38,338 bases of DNA from the NCBI GenBank assembly GCA_900544885.1, contig UQWU01000015.1:1-38338 (forward strand). Reading direction: 5' to 3'. Numbering within the stretch: position 1 is the first letter of the stretch; each line of letters starts with the position of its first letter. The notes under the pieces were generated by a model. The model was not told where the DNA came from and ran no database searches. It worked only from the letters and a program-made list of their open reading frames with translations. Both the position numbers and the translations under genes were made by a program. The stretch comes from an uncultured Phascolarctobacterium sp. Its GTDB lineage: Bacteria; Bacillota; Negativicutes; Acidaminococcales; Acidaminococcaceae. This document shows, piece after piece, positions 33,510 to 38,338 of the stretch.

Positions 33510-36080
33510 TCATTCACCTTGTAACAACGCTTTAAATTCGTTGATACCTTTCATGTCAAAGGTGCTGCCAGTAAGCTCGTCTAACATAGCACACAGCTGT
33601 TGCTCTGTTTCGTCGATTTCGGCATCAATATCAGCGTATGTAAGAGCATATTTTTTCTGCAAAGCAGTGAGCTTGCTAACAAGGTCGTCAACCAATGTTT
33701 CCGGCATTTTATTCAGATTAACCATCAGGCTATCAATCCATTTCTTGTGCAGCAGATCTTTAACCTGTTCATCCGTAAGGGATTCAATGGTTTCCTTCGT
33801 CAACAGGTGCAGAGCAGTGCTAGCCGCTTTAATACTTGCTTTCAGCTCTTTTTCCTCTTTAAGCAGATGGTTAGCTTTTGTCAGTTTGGATATAAGCTCA
33901 CTAATTTCTAAAGATTTATCTTCTAATTTTAATTCTTTTATCTTTTTAGGAATTTCTTTAGCTACAAAAGCAGTAGCGTCATCATTTAATGCAGCTTCAC
34001 AGCTATTCTTGTCATCTTCGCTCATTTCTTCAAGAATAGCTTCAATCTCAGCAGGTATTTCAGCCAAACGTGCTTCTTGCTTCTTTAAGGCTGTGCTTTC
34101 CTGTACCAAAATATTATCTTGTACTAAAGAGAACGGCAATACACGTCCAATCCAACCGTCCTGGACTTCCTGCTCTTTATTATCTTTCTTTTTTAGTACC
34201 ATATTAGGGTCAACTTTTTTAGTAGCCTCAAAGCCTTCTGTCTGGATAATTTCCAAATCGACGGCAATTTTACTCCATTCGTCATCTAAAAGCTGGAAAG
34301 CAGCGTACTTATCTACCAAAGGTATACCAGAAAGCTGGGTAAAAATCTTATCGCTGATGATATTTTCTTCTTTGGCAATAGCTACCTGTTCTGCCTGTTC
34401 AATCAGCTCATGATGTAAATAAGCAGGAAAGCCAGCAAAAGCATCAGCAAAGCTGTTTTCAAAAGCAACTACATCAGCATGGCTTCTGATAGCTTCCTTA
34501 ATATTATCAGTAGTCAGCTGGGTATAAGGAGTATCGCTTGCTTCAAATAATGCTTCCTGTAAATTTGGGAAAGCTTTCCAGTAATCATCTAAAGCGGCAA
34601 GTTCTGCTTTAGGAATACCGCCAAACATGGAAGCATAAATATCCCAGCTTTCAGCAGCTTCAGAAGAATCTACATAACGTGGGATATTTAGGTTGTAATC
34701 ATTCTGACGGATTTCTTCACGGCTCACCAGTTTAGAGTATTTGGGAATTTCCAGTCTGTTAATTACAGTATCAGCAATACGTTTAATGTCGGAAGCACGT
34801 AATTTATTGTTTTTGCCCTCTTTAGCAAAGCCTTTAGAAGCATCTACAATAAGCACATCAGTGTTGCTGCGTTTCTGTTTAAGAATCATAATGATGGTTG
34901 GAATGCCTGTACCAAAGAAAATATTTGCAGGCAAGCCTATGATAGCGTCAATGTGGTTATATTCGATAAGGTTTTTACGGATTTCTCCTTCTTCACCACC
35001 ACGGAATAGAACGCCATGAGGCAGAACGATAGCCATAATACCGCTAGGCTTGATGTGATAAAGGTCGTGCAGCAAGAAAGCATAGTCGGCTTTGCCTTTA
35101 GGAGCAAGACCAAAACGCTCATAGCGGACATCACTCTTCGGTGTCCATTTCTGGCTGTACGGAGGGTTAGACACTACTGCATCTACATAGAGCGGAGTGT
35201 AAGTAGTTTCTTTATTGGCTTCATCAAAGTACGGCCAGTCATCTTCCAAAGTATCGCCGTTGCGGGCAACGATATTATCGGGTTTAATGCCACGCATAAC
35301 CAGATTCATACGTGTCAGGTTATAAGTATTAGATTTAAGCTCCTGAGCGTAGTATTTGATATTGTTGCTGTTGCCGATACGTTTAGCAACACTTTTACCG
35401 ATATTGATTAAAAGAGAGCCAGAACCGCTGGTAGGGTCATAAATTTCAATATATTGGTTGTCCTTTAAATGGTCAGAAATAATTTCACTCATCAGCAGAG
35501 ATACTTCGTGCGGAGTGTAGAACTCGCCAGCCTTCTTTCCTGCATTAGCGGCAAACATACTAATCAGATATTCATATATGAAGCCCAGTACATCATAATC
35601 CTGCTTTCCGTCCATAGGAATATCTTTTATCAAGTCTAATAGCTCTTTGATAGCTTTTGTCTGAGAACCAGAGCTATCGCCCAGCTTACTCAGCCCTGTC
35701 TGCAATGTTTCAAAAATACCCTGAAAAACTTTCTGATGGGATTCGCTGATCAGGCGGCTGAAAGCAGATAAAGCGTCACGGACATTGCTGACATCAAAAC
35801 CACTGCCTTTGTCAAGCCAGGTGGAGAACAGGTTGTTGTAATCAATAAAATAGCCAAGATTGTCTTGTACCCACTCTACAGTATCGGCGTCAGATTCCAC
35901 TACTGTCGCAATAAGCTCTTTGTCATAACCATTGCTGTACAGAAATTTCTCTTCAGCATCAGAAAGGTACTTATAAAAAATAAAGCCTAAAATATAGTCC
36001 TTGTATTCGTTTGCTTCGATTTTTGAACGCATTTTATTTGCGGCTTCCCAGATTTTGGTAGCTAGCTGCTGTTTATTCAT
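33510..36080 (-). CDS. hsdM: type I restriction-modification DNA methyltransferase subunit
   Basis: An 856-residue N6-adenine methyltransferase. The N-terminal helical domain ('WEAANKMRSKIEANEYKDYI', 'GFIFYKYLSD') is followed by 'GKKAGEFYTPHEVS', the AdoMet-binding motif 'DPTSGSGSLL' (~215) and the catalytic NPPYS (~304). The long C-terminal part (~500-856) is Lys/Glu-rich and largely coiled coil ('ISELISKLTKANHLLKEEKE'), making it longer than the ~500-residue classical HsdM. It is first in the leftward operon hsdM-hsdS-DUF3990-helical-NADAR-hsdR-hsdS'-recombinase. It would protect host DNA using whichever recognition domain hsdS carries. Confidence 0.95.
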   Translation of the reverse strand: MNKQQLATKIWEAANKMRSKIEANEYKDYILGFIFYKYLSDAEEKFLYSNGYDKELIATVVESDADTVEWVQDNLGYFIDYNNLFSTWLDKGSGFDVSNVRDALSAFSRLISESHQKVFQGIFETLQTGLSKLGDSSGSQTKAIKELLDLIKDIPMDGKQDYDVLGFIYEYLISMFAANAGKKAGEFYTPHEVSLLMSEIISDHLKDNQYIEIYDPTSGSGSLLINIGKSVAKRIGNSNNIKYYAQELKSNTYNLTRMNLVMRGIKPDNIVARNGDTLEDDWPYFDEANKETTYTPLYVDAVVSNPPYSQKWTPKSDVRYERFGLAPKGKADYAFLLHDLYHIKPSGIMAIVLPHGVLFRGGEEGEIRKNLIEYNHIDAIIGLPANIFFGTGIPTIIMILKQKRSNTDVLIVDASKGFAKEGKNNKLRASDIKRIADTVINRLEIPKYSKLVSREEIRQNDYNLNIPRYVDSSEAAESWDIYASMFGGIPKAELAALDDYWKAFPNLQEALFEASDTPYTQLTTDNIKEAIRSHADVVAFENSFADAFAGFPAYLHHELIEQAEQVAIAKEENIISDKIFTQLSGIPLVDKYAAFQLLDDEWSKIAVDLEIIQTEGFEATKKVDPNMVLKKKDNKEQEVQDGWIGRVLPFSLVQDNILVQESTALKKQEARLAEIPAEIEAILEEMSEDDKNSCEAALNDDATAFVAKEIPKKIKELKLEDKSLEISELISKLTKANHLLKEEKELKASIKAASTALHLLTKETIESLTDEQVKDLLHKKWIDSLMVNLNKMPETLVDDLVSKLTALQKKYALTYADIDAEIDETEQQLCAMLDELTGSTFDMKGINEFKALLQGE

Positions 36081-36140
36081 AAAAAAATCACCCTTTAATG
36101 TAAATTTATGGTCTAAAAAATGACGGTATCTTACCTAATA

Positions 36141-36169
36141 AGTATAGCACAAAAAAGCAGATAGTAGAA
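36141..36169 (-). promoter_or_regulatory. promoter of the restriction operon
   Basis: On the minus strand TGCTATACT gives an extended -10 (TATACT = 36141-36146). A weak TTCTAC -35 lies 17 bases upstream (36164-36169). The leader would be about 55 bases. The rest of 36081-36342 shows no gene. Confidence 0.5.
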
Positions 36170-36342
36170 CGTCTACAGAAAAGTATGTAGCTTTTCGTGC
36201 AGTTTAAAAGCTAAATTTACCGCTCCACTTATTTCTGCCATTCTTAGTACCTTTTTGAGCTATCTTATGCTCAGTTTTGCCCAGTTCACCTCTTCATGCG
36301 CCTAACATATCAATAAATGTATGTTGGAAGGAGGTGGTAAAA

Positions 36343-36525
36343 ATGCAAAAAATATTAGTTACTGTAGCGGAAGCAGCCTGCTTATTGAACTATAGTACCG
36401 CTACAATTTATAAGCTGATCAATTCTGGTCAGCTTCCATATATCAAGAAAGGTAAAAATTATCTTATACCGTTTAAACATTTGGAAGCGCTAGTAGAACA
36501 CTCTCTGCGTTATAAAAAGCCATAG
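36343..36525 (+). CDS. excisionase-family HTH protein (HTH_17 type)
   Basis: A 60-residue DNA-binding protein. 'TVAEAACLLNYSTATIYKLI' followed by 'GQLPYIKKGKNYLIPFKHLE' is the MerR-like winged helix of small excisionases. I chose ATG 36343 because GGAAGGAGGTGG precedes it, over a longer frame from 36277. It may be a directionality factor or a regulator for the mobile element. It is followed by a similar gene 100 bases downstream. Confidence 0.78.
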   Translation: MQKILVTVAEAACLLNYSTATIYKLINSGQLPYIKKGKNYLIPFKHLEALVEHSLRYKKP

Positions 36526-36626
36526 CAGCCCTATTGAAAATAACCAATTCAAAGAAATCTGTGTGTATTAAAGGAATGTCAAATCTAACATAAAGTTAAA
36601 TATATATTGAAAGGGGTATAATAGCT

Positions 36627-36812
36627 ATGTTTGAAGAATACAGTGATATGCTGACTGTAGATGAGGTAGCAGAGATTCTAGGGGTAGGCAAAAACTCAGC
36701 TTACGAAATTTTCCGTAGCGGCGAAATGGATTGCTTTATGTTAAAGGGAAAGTGGAAAATTCCTAAGCAGGCACTCATTGACTACATACATAAAAAAGCT
36801 TATCAGAAATAA
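36627..36812 (+). CDS. second excisionase-family HTH protein (HTH_17 type)
   Basis: A 61-residue protein with 'LTVDEVAEILGVGKNSAYEI' and 'MLKGKWKIPKQALIDYI', the same MerR-like fold as the gene upstream but clearly diverged. Preceded by GAAAGGGGT. The pair could control excision or transfer gene expression. No integrase of the same orientation follows in this window. Confidence 0.78.
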   Translation: MFEEYSDMLTVDEVAEILGVGKNSAYEIFRSGEMDCFMLKGKWKIPKQALIDYIHKKAYQK

Positions 36813-36815
36813 ACT

Positions 36816-36841
36816 AAGCGTCAGTAGCAATACTGACGCTT
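36816..36841 (+). terminator. hairpin after the second excisionase-like gene
   Basis: AAGCGTCAGTA (36816-36826) pairs perfectly with TACTGACGCTT (36831-36841) around a GCAA tetraloop. No clear T-run follows, so it may be a weak terminator or an mRNA-stabilising hairpin. Confidence 0.55.
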
Positions 36842-36863
36842 AAACTGTCTATTAAAACAGTAG

Positions 36864-36916
36864 AAAATATGCCACAGCTCCTAACCTTTAATCAGCTTAT
36901 GGGTGTGGCATATTTT
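36864..36916. terminator. bidirectional terminator between convergent genes
   Basis: AAAATATGCCACA (36864-36876) pairs perfectly with TGTGGCATATTTT (36904-36916), and T-rich sequence follows. It lies between the rightward HTH gene and the leftward gene ending at 36974, so it can serve both. Confidence 0.7.
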
Positions 36917-36973
36917 ACTTTTAAATTTTAGAGTTTTGTAATGACTGCCATCAAAAACTACATACAAAAATCG

Positions 36974-37252
36974 TCAATAATTATGATTTGTTGCGGATGT
37001 TTTTTCAACATATAACTCTTTCTTGATCAAATCCTCCAGACTACAGAATTTAAAACCGAATTTATACCTACTGTCACCATCAAACTCGTCAACAATCCAG
37101 TCATACGCATCTTCATAACTATAAAAACCTTTATGGCGTTCCCGGTTGAGATTTTTCATATAAGTCTGACAATCAAGCCAGTTATTCGTAAGTGCATATC
37201 CGTTAGAACCTACGACTGCGTAACAGCTAAATTTTTTATTTTTTTTTGACAT
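36974..37252 (-). CDS. viroplasmin / RNase H1 N-domain-like small protein
   Basis: A 92-residue basic protein. 'KKFSCYAVVGSNGYALTNNW' then 'CQTYMKNLNRERHKGFYSYE' and 'DAYDWI' follow the pattern of the caulimovirus viroplasmin / RNase HI N-terminal domain. In that domain a tryptophan and cysteine precede a conserved F/Y before an EA-W-type helix. That domain binds RNA-DNA hybrids; no catalytic RNase H domain follows here. It is the last gene of the leftward mobilization operon, 15 bases after the relaxase. Role in transfer unknown. Confidence 0.55.
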   Translation of the reverse strand: MSKKNKKFSCYAVVGSNGYALTNNWLDCQTYMKNLNRERHKGFYSYEDAYDWIVDEFDGDSRYKFGFKFCSLEDLIKKELYVEKTSATNHNY

Positions 37253-37267
37253 GGTAAACCCTCCTTA

Positions 37268-37774
37268 CTAATTTTCTAGATTTTCGTCGGCACTATAATA
37301 CAAGAGCCGGCTAAATCCATATTGGTTTAAAATATCGCTTACGATAGTTTTTAGCTGGAAAAGCTCCTTCTTACCTAGCTGTAACTTATAGCCATCAACA
37401 TAACGTACCGAGTTAATAACAAAATGGGCATGAAGGTTATCAGTATTGCCATGTACCGCATAGGCGATCTGGCAACAATATTTATTAAACATCATATCGG
37501 CAATAGCTCTTGATGCACTCTGGAAGCGTGCGACATCATCTTGGCAGATAATCTCTACTTCCATTAAAGATACTATGATTTGTACATATTCATTGCCTCC
37601 TCGTTTGTTATAGGCTGCTTTGACCAACAGCATATCTCTGGTAGCCCTAAATGGATCAGCCCCAACAGCATCATAGGCCAAGACCAAATCATTATGTTCT
37701 TCATTGCTGGCAATATACTTCACAATACCGTCCAGCGTCCTGTACGTTCCGTTTAACGCTCTTAGAGTAGACAT
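37268..37774 (-). CDS. short MobA/VirD2-like relaxase
   Basis: A 168-residue mobilization nuclease. The metal-binding histidine motif 'DNLHAHFVINSV' (H115-x-H117, with the typical following N) and the 'ASRAIADMMF' / 'YQIAYAVHGNTDN'-like context identify the relaxase family that nicks oriT. A candidate nucleophile is Y21 or a nearby Tyr. It is short: many relaxases have 300 or more residues with a C-terminal helicase or primase part, absent here. AGGAGG lies at the end of the upstream gene, so the two are coupled. Confidence 0.82.
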   Translation of the reverse strand: MSTLRALNGTYRTLDGIVKYIASNEEHNDLVLAYDAVGADPFRATRDMLLVKAAYNKRGGNEYVQIIVSLMEVEIICQDDVARFQSASRAIADMMFNKYCCQIAYAVHGNTDNLHAHFVINSVRYVDGYKLQLGKKELFQLKTIVSDILNQYGFSRLLYYSADENLEN

Positions 37775-37777
37775 TTT

Positions 37778-38152
37778 TCAACCTCCTAACATTTTAAAAA
37801 TATCGTCTTTTATACTGTTAAACTCTGAATTAACTTGATTAGCTTGTTTTTTCTCACCTACTTCCAGCTGATTTATTCTTTCTTGTAACACGACTATTTT
37901 TTCAACAATCTTAGAATCAATATTGTAAATTACTGCCTCCTTCACAGCTTTCTTTATAAAATCGGTTTTGCTCATGCCAGCCATTTTACTTTTATTCTCG
38001 ATCTCCCGAAGTTCTTCGTCTGTAACCCGAATATTTACCATCTTAGTAGACTTTTGGCTAGGTTTTTTAATTTTGTTTTGAAACTTAGTTTCTTCAGTGT
38101 TGATTTTATAATATAAAATTTTCGGTGTACTTTGCTTTAGGTTATATGACAT
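37778..38152 (-). CDS. MobC-like ribbon-helix-helix relaxosome accessory protein
   Basis: A 124-residue protein. The central 'MVNIRVTDEELREIENKSKM' and 'AGMSKTDFIKKAV' form a ribbon-helix-helix typical of MobC/CopG-type proteins that bind oriT and assist the relaxase. A coiled coil follows ('VEKIVVLQERINQLEVGEKK'). It starts behind AAGGAGGCGTTTGAT and runs into the relaxase gene. An internal ATG before VNIRV would give a shorter form. Confidence 0.75.
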   Translation of the reverse strand: MSYNLKQSTPKILYYKINTEETKFQNKIKKPSQKSTKMVNIRVTDEELREIENKSKMAGMSKTDFIKKAVKEAVIYNIDSKIVEKIVVLQERINQLEVGEKKQANQVNSEFNSIKDDIFKMLGG

Positions 38153-38338
38153 ATCAAACGCCTCCTTGACTCAAGATGCTTTACAAATACATATCTAGTA
38201 TAGTATAGCCCCCTTAGCTAATAACTTTTTGTTCATGTTATTCTACATCATTTAGTGATATACACAACTGCTTCTACCTCTTTCCTATGCCACCCTGCAT
38301 ATACTATATATAACTATCTATCTATTTTTTAATTTATT
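38153..38338. other. non-coding, AT-rich stretch upstream of the mobilization genes
   Basis: No gene is visible to the end of the window. It lies immediately upstream of a relaxosome gene pair, where an oriT is often found. Small inverted words (ATAAC...GTTAT near 38220-38240) are present, but I cannot define a nick site. Confidence 0.35.

Noticed and set aside
33541..34413. 290-codon + strand frame opposite hsdM
   Set aside because: It is a serine-rich shadow of the lysine/glutamate-rich hsdM C-terminus and has no support of its own.
38153..38338. A defined oriT
   Set aside because: The location is suitable but I could not identify a convincing nick sequence with flanking inverted repeat.

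Overview
The window looks like accessory DNA from a diderm Firmicute (class Negativicutes is my inference). The low-to-mid GC, strong AGGAGG-type ribosome sites and Firmicutes-style mobile genes sit beside a two-partner secretion system, which needs an outer membrane. I cannot name the genus from sequence alone.

Region 1 (1-17.6 kb, + strand) is a contact-dependent inhibition / two-partner secretion locus. A promoter at 10-38 precedes tpsB (outer-membrane exporter) and a 2533-residue cdiA-like exoprotein with two TPS-like modules. After its immunity gene come two truncated 'orphan' cdiA copies, each with a different C-terminal domain and its own small membrane immunity gene. Their shared stems are nearly identical to the 3' half of the full gene, so recombination could swap toxin tips. 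A 41-bp direct repeat lies at 9724 and 17063, on either side of the orphan array. A radC gene truncated before its metal-binding motif ends the region.

Region 2 (17.7-22.5 kb) holds two tandem paralogous small genes of unknown function and a compact integrase-xis-replication operon (- strand) divergent from an XRE repressor. Candidate operators lie in the shared intergenic region. Next to it is an orphan 3' half of a tRNA-Arg(CCT), a likely attachment-site scar, and a broken P-loop ATPase gene.

Region 3 (22.6-26.3 kb, - strand) is a phage/plasmid-type module: DUF932 protein, ferredoxin-like YubB-type protein, PD-(D/E)XK nuclease with cysteine clusters, a small conserved protein, and an ERF single-strand annealing protein.

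Region 4 (26.5-36.1 kb, - strand) is a type I restriction-modification operon: hsdM, a half-length hsdS, an embedded three-gene cassette (DUF3990 ADP-ribosyltransferase-like, a helical protein, NADAR ADP-ribose hydrolase-like), hsdR frameshifted at an A5 tract, a second silent half-hsdS, and a tyrosine recombinase. The recombinase is bracketed by a perfect 16-bp inverted repeat, one arm of which is the hsdS' coding sequence. This looks like a specificity-switching restriction locus that carries a probable ADP-ribosylation toxin-antitoxin cassette.

Region 5 (36.3-38.3 kb) has two small excisionase-type HTH genes, a viroplasmin/RNase H N-domain-like protein, a short HxH relaxase and a ribbon-helix-helix accessory protein. 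This suggests that at least part of the window belongs to a mobilizable or conjugative element.
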